Source: Prosapia bicincta | Lineage: Eukaryota > Arthropoda > Insecta > Hemiptera > Cercopidae | Reading direction: 5' to 3' | Assembly: GCA_036971475.1 (NCBI GenBank) | Contig: JBAIZL010000216.1 | Coordinates: 257,501-321,500, forward strand | Length of the DNA: 64,000 nt | In this document: positions 37,761-50,137 of the stretch, piece by piece | Layout: each line of letters begins with the position of its first letter | Numbering within the stretch: the stretch's first letter is position 1 | Notes under the pieces: generated by a model | Database searches by the model: none | The model's input: the letters and a program-made list of their open reading frames with translations, nothing else | Told to the model about the DNA's origin: nothing | Made by a program: the position numbers and the translations under genes

Positions 37761-38855
37761 CCTTAGTTTTAGACATAATTTGTGTCAATAATTTGCTTAA
37801 ATTTGTTTAAAAATAAACTGCTCTTTGTACCTTATTCAAAATTACTTTCCTGTATATTTCAATTATAATAATGAAAATAATTAGTTTCAAAATATATTCC
37901 TTAAACCTAACCTAGCCATATTAGTATTAACATTTTTAGTTACGTCCCTTCAAAAATAAAACGAGGTACATGTTCTTAGCTAATCGCAAAGAAAAGGTTT
38001 AGCTGAATAGTTTTATATTATATTTCATAGCTAGAATGTAATGTAGGCCATTCAAACTTTAGTAGGGTAGGTAGAAGTCAGTAATACTTTCAAATATCAT
38101 TCTTTTATTTTATTTAACATATATACATATTACGTTTTCACTTTTTCCAGTTTGTCATGATTGTTTGGCAAGGAGCGAGGCAACGTAATCATTCATAAAG
38201 CTGGCAAATCTTACGCTGCACTGCAAAACTTGTTAGATTGCCATAAATTATTTTATCAGAATTATTTTATACCCGCATCTTAGGACGTTGGCTACATGTT
38301 GGTTCTAACTTTCTCCATGATCCGAAGTATATCAATGTGTGCTATAAACCTACATAGCCACAGGTCTGGACGTGACTAAAACCTTCCCTTCTACTTAGTC
38401 GATAGGTGCAGTTAGAATCGATTAACAACTTAAGTAAATACACGTGCCCGTAAAATGAACAGCATTATTAGGCAACCTCTAAAACACTGAAATTGTGTTT
38501 GAGTGTGTAAAATTTAAAGTTGAACAAGGGAAATTAAATAGCACAGATACGTCTCTAAACAGGAAACCTTTTACTGTTGGAAAAACAGTCGTCGTTGTTG
38601 TCTTTGTCTGATGTTTACTGTGCTTCACAACCACCATGCTGGAATGTAAGCAGACCAAAAAACAACACCTTCAAAGTAAATCTTGTATAAAGAAAGTTTA
38701 GTTTTTCCTTTAACATCCCAGAGCTATGTTACGTCCTGGGCTACTATATGTTATTCGGTGTCAACTAAGAAACTAGCGAAACCTAGGTTTATGCTACAAA
38801 CAATTAACACTATTTGTCGAGACTCATTTGATGCTCCATAATGAAGACAGTGTAA

Positions 38856-38860
<5 letters not shown>
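37761..38860. other. AT-rich spacer, no gene seen
   Basis: No open frame or element recognised. Confidence 0.5.

Positions 38861-38920
<60 letters not shown>
38861..38920. repeat. (TA)n microsatellite
   Basis: Pure TA tract; no GTTTTCTTGT motif or hairpin beside it. Confidence 0.97.
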
Positions 38921-38922
<2 letters not shown>

Positions 38923-40390
38923 CATAAATAAATTAATAAAGTATTTTTTATTTTAGTTACGTAATACTTTAAAACATATTGAAGCAATATATTGTTTTGC
39001 GATTGTGATGCAATATAACTAGGTAGCTAAGCGTGAGTATATAATCTCTCTCTCTCACACACACACACACACACTCGCTCTCTCCAGCTCTAAGTTTTAT
39101 TATGTCAAAAATATTCAGATATTTTAATAACTATTTAGGATATATTTAAAGATATATAAAAAAATATTAAAGGAATTTCGGAATTATCCATAACTTCCCT
39201 CTCGAGTGTCGACGTTCATGCCCAAATGCGATAAAATAAAATTCCTCGCGCAAAAATCCTACTCACCGGCATTCTACAGCAGCCTACACATTCCTCTCCT
39301 TAATTACTCTAAATGTTCGAAAGAGGGCGTTAATTAGCAAACACCGTGTTTGCCAACATCTGTGCGTGTGCGCTGTGCTTCTGCAACAACCGTTTCAACA
39401 CACCACGGTTTCATATGTTTGATCTCTGACTCCAGAGAGTGGCCAACTTTGATGAATCGATTTTCGTTCAACCTTCACCCAGTTCTAAAGCATGCGTTGA
39501 TACACGGTTTCATAGCAAGTAATGAATAGCATGTTATCTATTTATCAAAATCTTATGACCTTATCAAATATACCGCGCTAGTCGTACAGCCGATTTGTAA
39601 CACATGATTCATTCTCGCTTACAATTAAGTTTGACTTTTTAAGCTCTTTGTTATATTAGGTAGGTTGATGTATTGTCTTTAATGTTCCCTTAGTTTTGCT
39701 TTTCGATGTGTAAAGATTATAAAACAATATTACTGTCTAAAGTTAAGTGTACATGAATTTATTTAAATGTAATTTTATAAACATATTTATCATTTAAATA
39801 AATGTGGAGAGATTTGAAAGACAATAACAAAAGGATAGAAAAAAATTACTATAGAAATAGTATGGGCATTATACGTTTGTCCACCTGTTAGTTCTAATAC
39901 CACGAAGCATTGTAATGTCTATAACATTGAATGCAAAGACTTTAACGATGGCCTGTTTAAGGCGACCAGCCAGTGTGACTTTAACCCCTACGAAGACTAG
40001 GTAACTATTGAGTATATAGGTGCTATGAATGTGATATACAAACTTGATATAATTGTAAAGAAGGGTAGATAGAATGAAGTAACTCGAAGGGAAGGTCATA
40101 ATAATCCCCTGGTACGGGAAAAGTATTGCACCGCGTATACAGGGTCGCATCCTGAAGGAGGCCTGCTTTTATCCGGGATGAAGAAGATATCTATCCTATC
40201 CGTACAATGCATGTAATACAATTACATTTAGCTATTACTTTATTTCAGTTACAGATGTTTTTACTATATTTGCCTGCATTTTATTCATACGACCTAATTT
40301 ATTAATAATATTTTATGTATATCACATTACCTTTTATACATTTCCCTAACTGAAGACAAAATTCAATGAATGTTCTTACATAATTAGCGT
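38921..40390. other. Spacer, no gene supported
   Basis: A CT/CA-rich tract lies at 39043-39085. 39180-39500 is GC-richer without recognised content. A 93-codon minus frame (39869-40150) shows no known domain. Confidence 0.45.
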
Positions 40391-40606
40391 TATCGTACGC
40401 GCCAAAATATTCAGTAAGATTTTATTTTATCAAGCTTTATTTTATTTACATAGTTTTCTCTGCAGAAGTTAGCATTATGTCAGTAAAATCTAACCTCAAA
40501 TGAAACACGACAACACGAATATGCGACAACAATCAAAAGTCGGCACAGCTGATCGAGAAGTACAGCTGTAAAAGTGACAGTACTGATTATTTTGGCGCAT
40601 ATGGTA
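40391..40606 (-). mobile_element. Tc1/mariner-type MITE, 5'-derived
   Basis: TA at 40391-40392 and 40605-40606 flank a 212-bp element with ends TCGTACGCGCCAAAATA and TATTTTGGCGCATATGG. Its reverse complement matches the 5' part of the longer element at 40890 (shared GCCGACTTTTGATTGTTGTC and TTTGAGGTTAG). It is an internally deleted relative lying head to head with it, 280 bp away. Confidence 0.85.
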
Positions 40607-40887
40607 TATTTAAATATCTTAATAAACATATGTAGGCTAATACATTTAAAGTGATTCAAAACGAAATAGCTTTCCAATGTTTATGCTTACAGATGACGAC
40701 CCTTAGAATTAATATGTTTTCTACAGTAAATGCTATTACATTAAGATGACTTTTATCATTAGTTGATGATCCTATGGAGACAAATTCATAACTACCATCT
40801 TTTTCCAATAATTAATCTCAAGGATTATAAATATTGAAGATTAACTGTCATGAATACATTATCTCATATTAACTTTATCCATCTTTA

Positions 40888-42038
40888 TACCGTATACGGG
40901 AAAACAAACAAGTACTGAAACTAAATCAGCTGTAGTTGCCTTCTCAATCAGCTTTGCCGACTTTTGATTGTTGTCGCGTATTTGTGTTGATGTATTTAAT
41001 TTGAGGTTAGTTTTTGCCTACATGGTGCTAACTTTTATCGTAGAGTAATTGGACTTGCGGGTAGGCCAAGCTTGTCACACACTGCATTACGTCTTCAGAA
41101 ACTACTTCACAAAAACCCGCCAAGTAACGCTGTGATTATTAGTACTGTTAAAATATTTCGAGAATTAGGAGGCGTTTTGAGACAGCTGAAGGTGTTTTTA
41201 GGTCACCCAACTACCGTCTCTACAAATTAAAACCACGGAAGAGTGTTCCAGCATGTGCTATCGTCACCGAAAAGAAGCCTAAACCGAACATCTTTGAAAC
41301 TAAATCCAAGCAATATGTCGGTGAGAATAATGTTTGAACTGTATAAACAAAACCGCCAGAGTTCAGTACTGCGCTTTAATGGTAGCAATGTGCTGTAGAG
41401 AACCTGAGTTCCAGAGTGATGTCCTCGTATGAATGTCGTGCGCACCTTAGTGGTTTCATAAACAACAGACAACGTGTTTTCTTGGGTTTGAACATCCTGA
41501 CAGTGTTGTACAGAGGTCACAGTATAGTAGTCGTGTGACCATTTGGTTCGCTGCCAGACGCTTAATTGATCCATACTTTGTTTAAGAAAATAATGGAAAT
41601 TCTTCTACTGTAAATTGAGACCAATATGGGGTCATTCCTGGTCGTTTTATAAGAGACCTGAGGAGAAACGTTTGGCAACCGCCTCATCTCCCTTAGAAGC
41701 AGACATTTCTCATCCAGACCACTCTCCCTATCTTACACGTCTGGGGAATTATGAAAGAGAAGATTTTCCGTGAAGACCCACCAACCATCGTTCAACTACA
41801 GGAAAACATGTGTATGGCGAGCATGAAACAACTCCTCTTCACCAAAATGATGCAAAACCTTCAAGAACGTAACAAGTGTTGCATTAAATTCAAAGGAGGT
41901 AAAATAGAACATGTTTATACCCGATTCTAACCGATTTAGCTTTTTTTATTTGTATGTAAAACTATGTAAATAAATTTAAGTAAAATAACATAAAATCTTA
42001 CAACTGTTTGAGTACTGCTTATTTTGGCGCATATGGTA
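40888..42038 (+). mobile_element. Decayed Tc1/mariner transposon
   Basis: TA at 40888-40889 and 42037-42038 enclose 1147 bp. The left end CCGTATACGGGAAAACAAAC is a degraded version of the right end (inverted: CCATATGCGCCAAAATAAGC). The length fits one transposase gene plus short ends. It is the only copy here with transposase sequence; the MITEs at 5727 and 40391 derive from its two ends and a C-terminal fragment lies at 55084-55310. Confidence 0.85.
41060..41930 (+). pseudogene. Tc1/mariner-type transposase, broken
   Basis: The element's transposase would cut and rejoin DNA at the inverted ends. An open block at 41060-41194 reads GRPSLSHTALRLQKLLHKNP and then VKIFRELGG, fitting the N-terminal DNA-binding part. 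A middle block includes SSYECRAHLSGFINN. The last block, 41739-41930, reads VWGIMKEKIFREDPPTIVQL and MMQNLQERNKCC and ends at TAA, fitting the usual transposase C-terminus. Between them are several stops and frame changes, so no full frame remains and the catalytic DDE/D residues cannot be confirmed. Minus frame 41227-41574 is an antisense shadow. Confidence 0.8.
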
Positions 42039-42702
42039 TTTATTAACGTATGCATTGAGTTCATGACTCACTCTTTACAGGTATTTTATATGTTCACAGT
42101 TCTCATAACGAATCACTTGTCCGAAAGAAATTTATTTCTACTTTTGTTTGTATAATTCAACAGTGACATTAAAATTTAGCGCAACCATCAATCCAGTCAA
42201 TAACTAGTGCTGGCTTTCCCAGACATAAAAAGTCGTTCCGCCTTCATAGCTAGCTGTCACTTGCTCCAGAAATGGATTTAAAGTTCAAATGTAAGGCGAT
42301 ATGTCGTGACAGAAGTGTCTTGTATTTGACGGGCTTCTTGGGAAACACACTGGAGGAGGAAATCCGGCAAAGTTTGTCACAAGTACTGCCGCCAAGGCAA
42401 GGTCGGGAGGCCAAGGCCCAGTGAAGGGGATTACAGCTCCGGTGGGTTTAACGAGATTTTGATTCATTCCTTGCTTAATTAGCTCGTTCCACGCCGGTGC
42501 ACTGATTCCTTATCGCGTTCTTATTAAAACATTTCATATTAATTTGATAATTGCTATTAATTAATTTGTTATTATTTATAACCGGACGTTTTATCCGTAC
42601 GTCATCATTAATCAAGCGTGTAAATAGAATTTATTTTGCACAGTTTTTAATAGGCAATTCTTAACTTATATTTATTATCCCGGAATTTATATTTATTTAT
42701 AG
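42039..42702. other. Spacer, no gene supported
   Basis: 42285-42467 is GC-richer and open on both strands for about 60 codons (the plus strand lacks an ATG). No recognised domain and no clear splice sites. Confidence 0.4.
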
Positions 42703-43330
42703 GAAATAATATTTAATTACAATATACTGGCTTAAAGAAAACCATGAGCTCAGGATTTGTATTATTTATTTTGTTTTAACTTTCAACTGTATAGGCCTAC
42801 ATCTTATATCAAATAATGTTTCTTCAAAGTAAAAAATATGAGAAAACAGTTACAACGTTTTTAAAAAATTGTCATTTATAAATTATAAACAATTAGATCT
42901 AAACGGCACTCATTGTTATTTGAGACTATGAGTTATTTTTTTCTAATGATGCCTCTTGGTGTTGTGATCTCTTGCTCAGGGTTGTGGGAATCTTTTATCT
43001 AATATTATCCCATATAACATATATTATATTATTTATTGTTCTACAACATGATGTTTAAAGAGCCGTACTGAAAATACAAATTCCATAGGACGTAACAATG
43101 CAATGCCAAAAGGTTCGCTAGCATCTCTGTTGAAGTTTATTTACTGTGTGGTAAACAGTCGTGTTGGTGGAACGAAATGGTTTTGTTTGAAGAGAAGCGC
43201 AGGTTTAGGCGCTAGAAAATTTCGAACTATCAGGGTGGAGACACACTTGACGTTTTCGTCCGATCGCTTCTTTTATCGTCGCCGCTCCAACATAATGTTG
43301 CGCTTACACACTAGGCGTTAAAATATTCGT
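42703..43330 (+). mobile_element. DNA element D, copy 1, left end missing
   Basis: From AATAATATTTAATTAC to TTCGAACTAT it matches the second copy (44472-44994). It then continues into GGGTGGAGACACACTTGACG, TTTTCGTCCGATCG and TGCGCTTACACACT (43299-43312), whose reverse complement is the left end of copy 2. It therefore retains the right inverted terminus only. The 72-codon frame at 43103-43321 reads through the terminus and is not a gene. Class uncertain; a cut-and-paste DNA transposon is likely. Confidence 0.65.
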
Positions 43331-43418
43331 CACACCGACTCCTTGTTTTAGTGCCTTGTTCATTTTTGTATGTATTGCAAGGTGATATGGTTTGTTTTAG
43401 AAATTTTGATTTTTTGCA

Positions 43419-43508
43419 TATGTTGGTAGTAAATTGTAAATTTATATATGTTGGTAGTAAATAGTAAATTTATATATGTTGGTAGTAAATTGTAAATTTA
43501 TATATGTT
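43419..43508. repeat. 28-bp tandem repeat, three copies
   Basis: Unit GTTGGTAGTAAAT(T/A)GTAAA followed by TTTATATAT. Confidence 0.93.
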
Positions 43509-43667
43509 AAATGGTAATGATAGTCGCGCCGACAGAAGGGAGAACTTCTTTGCGTTTGTGGAAAAAAAATGAAAAGTGTTCAGATAGTGAGGGGAAAGTG
43601 TTTGAATTACTGTTATTACATAAAATTTATCATTTTAATGTAATGCCTAATCTCAATGAATAAAATA

Positions 43668-43668
<1 letters not shown>

Positions 43669-43720
<52 letters not shown>

Positions 43721-43820
43721 GTTTTCTTGTATAATAATCAAAGTCAGCTGAGGTATATTGAATAAATTTAATAAATATTTCCTGCATCTGAATAACCTCA
43801 GCTATTTTATATATATATAT
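43669..43820 (+). repeat. TA-framed hairpin element
   Basis: (TA)n at 43669-43716, then AATAT and GTTTTCTTGT (43721-43730), then inverted arms AGCTGAGGT (43746-43754) and ACCTCAGCT (43795-43803), then (TA)n at 43807-43820. The right arm AATAAATATTTCCTGCATC then TGAATAACCTCAGCTATTTT aligns with the right arm of the element at 49815-50136 and with the half copy near 34610. Confidence 0.75.
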
Positions 43821-44235
43821 TTTATACACACACACACAGCCACACACAATTGGGTTTGTATCATGTGTACACTTTTTATGAAATTAATGATTAAGTCTCA
43901 ACTAACCCTTCCATAAGGAGGGTTTTTCTTTTATATATGCTATATAAGATGTCGGTATACTTATCTTGGTATAGTATATTTACATAACGCTTAGCCTATA
44001 AATGTATTAGATATTTTACAAATCATTCTTGATATCAATCCTTGAAAAGTTTAGCAAACCATAATGACAAATTTCAAAAGTCTAGTTTAAATTTTAGGCT
44101 CAAAATAAATTATTTCATGCTAAGAAAAGTTTACATTTAAGTTAGATCTCTCAATAGTGTCATTATTTTTGTTATTACTTACAGTAAATATTAGTCTTTA
44201 ATAAATAAATTTTATTACAATTTCCATTCAAATTA
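43821..44235. other. AT-rich spacer, no gene seen
   Basis: Begins with a short CA run (43827-43848). Nothing else recognised. Confidence 0.5.
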
Positions 44236-45000
44236 ACGCTGTCGACGGCAGAGTGTGTAAGCGCACATTTAGCCACATACGCCACTACTTCGGAAGCGAC
44301 GGTAAACAATCCGTCGACTTTAGTGGCAGTGAGGGCTGCATTGCTACCGACGGCGTTGAATAATCCGATCGTCCATTTTACCGCTCAATGTGCAAGGAGC
44401 AATACCAACCTACGCGCCACTACTGATACGGCGGCGACGGTAAAAAAAAAAAAACGATCGGACGAAAAAAAATAATATTTAATTACAATGTGCTGGCTTA
44501 AAGAAAACCATGAGCTCAAGTTTTTTTATTGTTTATTTTTTGTTTTAACTTTCAACTGTATAGATCTTATATCAAATAATGTTTCTTAAAAATAAAAAAT
44601 ATTAGAAAACAGTTCCAACATTTTAAAAAATTACCATTTATAATTTATAAACAATTAAATCTAAACGCACTCATTCTTATTTGAGACTGACTATATGTTA
44701 TTTTTTTTAATGATCCCTCTTGGGGTTGTGATCTCTTGCTCAGGGTTGGTCGCTCAGTCCATTCTAATATTATCCCATATAACATATATTATATTGTTTA
44801 TTGTTCTATAAAATGATGTTCAAAGAACCGTACTGAAAATATAAGTCCAATATGGCGTAACGAGGGAGTGCCAAAAGGTTCGCTAGCTTCTCTGTCGAAG
44901 TTTATTCACTGTATTGTAAACAGTCGTCTTACTGGAACGAAATGGTTTTGTTTGAAGAGAAGCTCAGGTTTAGGCGAAAGAAAATGTCGAACTATTACAT
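44236..45000 (+). mobile_element. DNA element D, copy 2, right end missing
   Basis: The left terminus has GTCGACGGCAGAGTGTGTAA then GCGCA (44242-44265), internal GC-rich inverted motifs (CGACGGCG, CGATCGGACGAAAA) and then the shared body to TCGAACTAT (44994). It lacks the right terminus that copy 1 keeps, so the two copies together define a full element. A third terminus-like piece may lie at 55373-55440. Confidence 0.65.
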
Positions 45001-47265
45001 GCGTGAATCAGCTTTCCCCATGATTCTTTGATTGTTGTGTACGACATAATCGAGAGTACCATTTTATATTATATCGAAACATTTATCCCATGAAAAGCTT
45101 TTATATAGATCTGCCTTTTGGTCACTGATTGAGCAATGATTGTCGTTGATGGAACACATGGAACAGTCAAACCGCTCAGTAGTTCAGGGTATATTAACAA
45201 CCAGAGCTGGAAGTCTAGATATGAGGGATTTTTTTGCTGGATTTCTCAAATAATTGTTCCTACGTTTGGCATAACTAAATTCACTTTATATCTCCTACAG
45301 TAATAATAATAATAATAAACTAATTAAAACAAAGAGTGTGTAGATTTATGTCGCCTTTTTTTTATTCCTCTAAATATATAACTCTATTTAAAAATTAGGC
45401 ACTAAAATATTTGACAAACAGTTTTAAAGAATTGAATATAAATCACTATTATTATAACACTTTATAATTTGTTATACAGACATAAGCATTAATAAGTTCA
45501 ACAGACTTGCAAGTTGCATAACTTATTGATTCTGTCGAGTCCAGAGCGTTCCTATAAGTTATGTCCACACAAATTCACTTACCATAACCCTACACTGCTA
45601 TTGTCTAGAAAGTCCTGAATACATTACGGCTTGGAGTTGCGCGATTATGCTAATACAAAATATTGCATATTGTTAGGTCCGAACTTTTTAATGAAATTTC
45701 ACCACTAAATCGAAAAGTACGGTCACAAACTTGGAACTTTGCTCAGTGTAATTTTGTATCCATTCAAGAATTACGTATGTAATTAGTTAAAGCAGTAAAC
45801 AATATTCCATTGTGCGCATATACTTTATGTTTCGGGATTAACATTTTTATTATACCATGCATATTAGTATGGTCTCGTCAAACAATGGACTCATGGAGAA
45901 TTATACATTTTTTACTGTTCGTTTTGTAATCTTTAATTATTTCCATTACTGTCGATATAGTTTTTGAGGAGTTTTAAAAGGTAATTTCTTATAGTGCAGA
46001 AATATTGTTTAAATCTTTTAATGGAATTAAATCGTCAGAACGTTACTTTATGGCTTAGGAAGTCCTACAAAAGTCTGTAGCAATCCGAAAATCAACGAAT
46101 TTTCCCGACATTTTCCGAATGGCAATAGTTATTGTTAGCAGCTTTCGTGTTCCCTTATAGAGCAGAAGAGTTAATTACTTGTGAGAGTAATCATCGCTTG
46201 TAGAATAAATCATTTGTTAAAGAAAGCAAATTTCGAAATGGAAATGTATGCTAATAGAGCTGTCATGATCTCTAGGAGTTTATCGTGCCTTCTATGTGAC
46301 ATTAAAATATTCAGTAGATATATTAGTAAAACAAATTAATAAATACTTATATATGGCTATGTTTTATATATATCTTAATTCTTATCTACTTAATATAATT
46401 AATTATTCATGTATCTAATATATAATGAAGTGCATCAATGTAATAATAAATAAATTTATCATGAATTGTTGTATCAAGTAGGCTAAATCTGGTAATAATT
46501 AGGAACACAATTGTTATGTAATGTTTAATGGTATGTTGGAGGAGAGACCTAATCCGTGTCGCCATTTCCGTCCCGTGTCTGTGGGAAATCTCCGGTCTTG
46601 TTATTGTGTGTCGATGTTCTAAACCGGTTCTAATGATAACCTGTCTTAAAATTGCCAAGATATATCTGATTTGTAATGATTAGTGTATGCTTTAAATATA
46701 TGTATTAATGAAATGTGTACAGCCTCGCATGGCTTATTTACGCCACACATCCGAGACGTGGGACCATGTAGGAAGACTCCGAGGAAGCTGGACCGGTCAC
46801 GAACCGGTGCGGAAGTATACATCACAGCGGCGTTTCTCCCATTTCTGTCAACGTCCGCCGCTTGATATATTCGCCTGGTTTTTTGTAAATACTTCCTTAA
46901 TTTGCGAGAAAAAATCAAATTAATTTCCTAAACCGGAATTAAAAACTCCTCCAGTCTATAACTATCAAGTCTGTAGAACAGCTCGTTAAGCTAAACACGT
47001 GAAAGATGAGTTATGGATGCATAGGAGGAGGGTACAATTATATAAGCGGAAGAACAGGGTTCATGATTGATCCATATTAACGAAGAAGATTTCTGCTTCC
47101 GCTCTAAAAAATGATGTGAGAAATTATATCAATGTAAATTATATGACGTACTGAATATATACGCTTTACGGGAGATAGATAGCGGCAAAGAATATTAGAA
47201 TGCAAAAGTACACTCACGCTAACATCCTAGTGGTTCAGGAATGTTAAAGCTCAAATACAGAGATT
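45001..47265. other. AT-rich spacer, no gene supported
   Basis: Short overlapping frames at 46407-46923 on both strands show no recognised domain. Nothing else identified. Confidence 0.45.
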
Positions 47266-47268
47266 AGA

Positions 47269-47328
<60 letters not shown>

Positions 47329-47438
47329 GCACACACACACGCGCGCGCACACACGCGCGTGTGCGCGCGCAAGCACAAAATCACACAACCTCTCACGTGC
47401 ACATGCACACACACATGCACACACACACACACACACAT

Positions 47439-47536
<98 letters not shown>

Positions 47537-47540
47537 CCAC
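47266..47540. repeat. Compound (CA)n microsatellite
   Basis: Two CA blocks separated by a CG/CA-rich stretch with two copies of CACGTGCACATGCACAC (near 47394 and 47542). Confidence 0.97.
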
Positions 47541-47799
47541 TCACGTGCACATGCACACAGGCACAGAATTATCACAAAATTATGAGTGACAATGTAACAG
47601 TTTTAAATTCTGCAATATATAAATATGTACAGCTGTGTCAAGATATCTTCTTTGGTTAAATTCGTTGGTAAAACAAAAACTTACCTTACTTAATATGATA
47701 AAGTTAAATCCGATACTTAATAAATTAATTTTTTCCCTTTTCTTACTTTTACTTTTAAACTGTAACCTTTTTTTTACTTTTGTTTCTTGTTCCTCTTTG

Positions 47800-47980
47800 A
47801 TCCGGATTTTAGATAACTCGTTGGTTAATATTATTATATCCACTATCGTCCTAAAACCATGCATGGAGAACCTGCATAAAATCAGCCATGAGAGCCTTCG
47901 TCTCCCCACCATTATTCTCCCAAATATCTTCTCCTGTAATATTCTCTGGTGTAATTTTTATCTGTTATCAATCCGCATTG
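47800..47980 (-). pseudogene. Possible reverse-transcriptase C-terminal tail
   Basis: On the minus strand, after a stop near 47960, the frame reads KLHQRILQEKIFGRIMVGRR followed by RLSWL. This resembles the tail of a family of arthropod non-LTR reverse transcriptases, usually of the form IIQGKIEGKR.GRRRISWL. Just beyond, the neighbouring frame reads MQVLHAWF and the original frame resumes with LTNELSKIRI. That fits a frameshifted relic. The plus-strand frame 47635-48063 is then a shadow. The match is short and by eye. Confidence 0.4.
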
Positions 47981-49808
47981 TTATGTTTGATGAACATAAT
48001 TACCCTGAATGTTTGCAACAACGCCCTGAATATATCTACGAAAGCACCACGTCACAAGTATGAATATTGGGACTGCAATATTCCCAAGTATGGAAATACG
48101 AATGACGTCATTATGGAAAGAAATAGTTAAGTTCAATTGTAAAACAAATAGGTTTATGGGGAGAAATAATGGTGTAAGTCTTAACCAATACCTGACACCT
48201 ACAGATTGTAAAAGCCAGACCGCAGAAAATGTCGAACGTTACTGAAATGTATTAAGGATGACGAGCGACAAGAGAATGCCAGAAATATCTGGCATTTCAC
48301 AAACTGTTGGCATTTCCAAATGGCACATTCGGTTTTCACTTTACATGAACGTCTGAAGACAGACTTCTGTAGAAGGTAAATGTGTACAGAAAGTACGTAA
48401 AATGAAATATCGCTGAGGGTAATATGTTATAAGATAACTTCCAATAATTTATTTGGATCGTTTCTTGGAACAACTGTGGTGTAATGTTAAACTATAGATA
48501 AATAAAACCTCTTAAAACACAAACACCTTTTATGTATGTCCTGATGTTCGTTTCGATTGCAAAGCAACCAACTTCGAAGGAAATTACTACAAAACCAAAA
48601 AAATGATAATTGTATCTCAGTTCCTCGCACAATATTTCGACGATGCAGCAGTGAACTCCATAAAAGCAAATGTTAAATGATGTAACAACGAATTTCGTTA
48701 AACGTTTTATAATTAACTGGAAGGTTGCGTCTTCTTTAATTCTGATTAAAGTGGAATCTATCCTGTGTTGTGCCAAGGTAATTTCATTTTAATTTAAATG
48801 TCAAATCGCTTCCGTTCCTATATTATTTTCATTTTCAATTCCAATAAAATACTTTAGTTTGGGACGCTATTTTAGACCGGTTCACCTTTGCGTTTGAGGT
48901 TGAGAAATGCTTCCAATCAATGATTTCTTAACAATACATACCATCTGCTCTTAATAATATTCGTCGAATAAAAACTGCCTTCTATTGAAATATTATGTGC
49001 GTATCTTTCTTTAATATTGATGTGTTTACAATATCTTTATTGCATCATTTCAGAAATAATTAATGAATAATTAATCTTAGTTCTTTTATTAAACCGTGAA
49101 AATAACTGTTTGATTATACACTGTTATTTTAACATTAGTATAAACAGCTTTTCACCTATCTCTATAAGTCTTAAGGTTTTATTTCACCATAGTACTAACC
49201 ATTGTAAGCTATCTTTCAGTTTCGCGGTTGTAATGCAAACTGTTTTGACAATAATTGCAATTATTAGGAAACAACTTAAAAGCTAAATTTATGGTTAAAG
49301 AAAACATGAGTAAAACCGATGTAGAAAATGTCTCAAGTTGTCCATTGGAAAATTAGGCCTATACTAGGTCATATTATATCTCACGAGATAGAGCAAGAGA
49401 CGTATGATGCGCAGGAGGGAGGTTCGTCAACTGGTTGAGGGAGAATCCAAGCAGTTGTTTACCCCTCCCGAATCTAAACGCAATGTTATGGGCGTACCGA
49501 TACGTACAGCAGCCAGGTGCGACAAATACTGAGTTTCCGGACTGTAACATCACTTCAACTTTTGTCAAGTAGGCTACTGCGCATCAGCTGGCCAGGTCTC
49601 TTTCTATATCTCGCGACTTATCTGTATATCTATTCGTTTAATTTATTTGTAGGTAGGCCTAAATAATAATGCTTGTTACCTGTTATTTGTTTAGGTATAA
49701 AAAACCAAACTATGTGTAAAAATTAATTAAAAAACTATATTTATTTATTTAAATTACATATTGTTAATTTTGCCGCTAGTAGGAAACTATTTAATAACTA
49801 TACATACT

Positions 49809-49814
<6 letters not shown>
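47981..49814. other. AT-rich spacer, no gene supported
   Basis: Small frames at 48060-48245, 48487-48776 and 49374-49568 show no recognised domain. Confidence 0.45.
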
Positions 49815-49859
<45 letters not shown>

Positions 49860-50100
49860 CGTTTTCTTGTTTAATAATTTAAAACAACAAAGGCTATTCA
49901 AATACAAGAATATTTATTAATTTATATCCAAAGCTTTTCGTTGGTAAACAGTACCAATATCATCAAGAATGAAAATTTCAATCTGAAAATTATCATTGTA
50001 ATTTTCATTCCTGATGATATTGGTACTGTTTACCAACGAAAAGCTTTGGATATAAATTAATAAATATTCTTGTATTTGAATAATCTACGTTGTTTTAATA

Positions 50101-50136
<36 letters not shown>
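49815..50136 (+). repeat. TA-framed hairpin element with ~100-bp near-perfect arms
   Basis: (TA)n at 49815-49856, then GTTTTCTTGT (49861-49870), left arm 49877-49978, a ~20-bp centre, right arm 49998-50100 and (TA)n at 50098-50136. The arms are close to identical in reverse complement. Each arm, read outward, contains TGATGATATTGGTACTG, TTTACCAACGAAAAGC and ATTCTTGTATTTGAATAA. Within it TTGGTA and TACCAA can form a six-pair stem. This is the best preserved copy of the family and probably the youngest. Confidence 0.85.

Positions 50137-50137
<1 letters not shown>

Noticed and set aside
41227..41574. 115-codon minus frame
   Set aside because: Antisense to the decayed Tc1/mariner transposase.
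48170..48400. Possible transposase-like wording on the plus strand
   Set aside because: I could not find a run of residues convincing enough to name a family.
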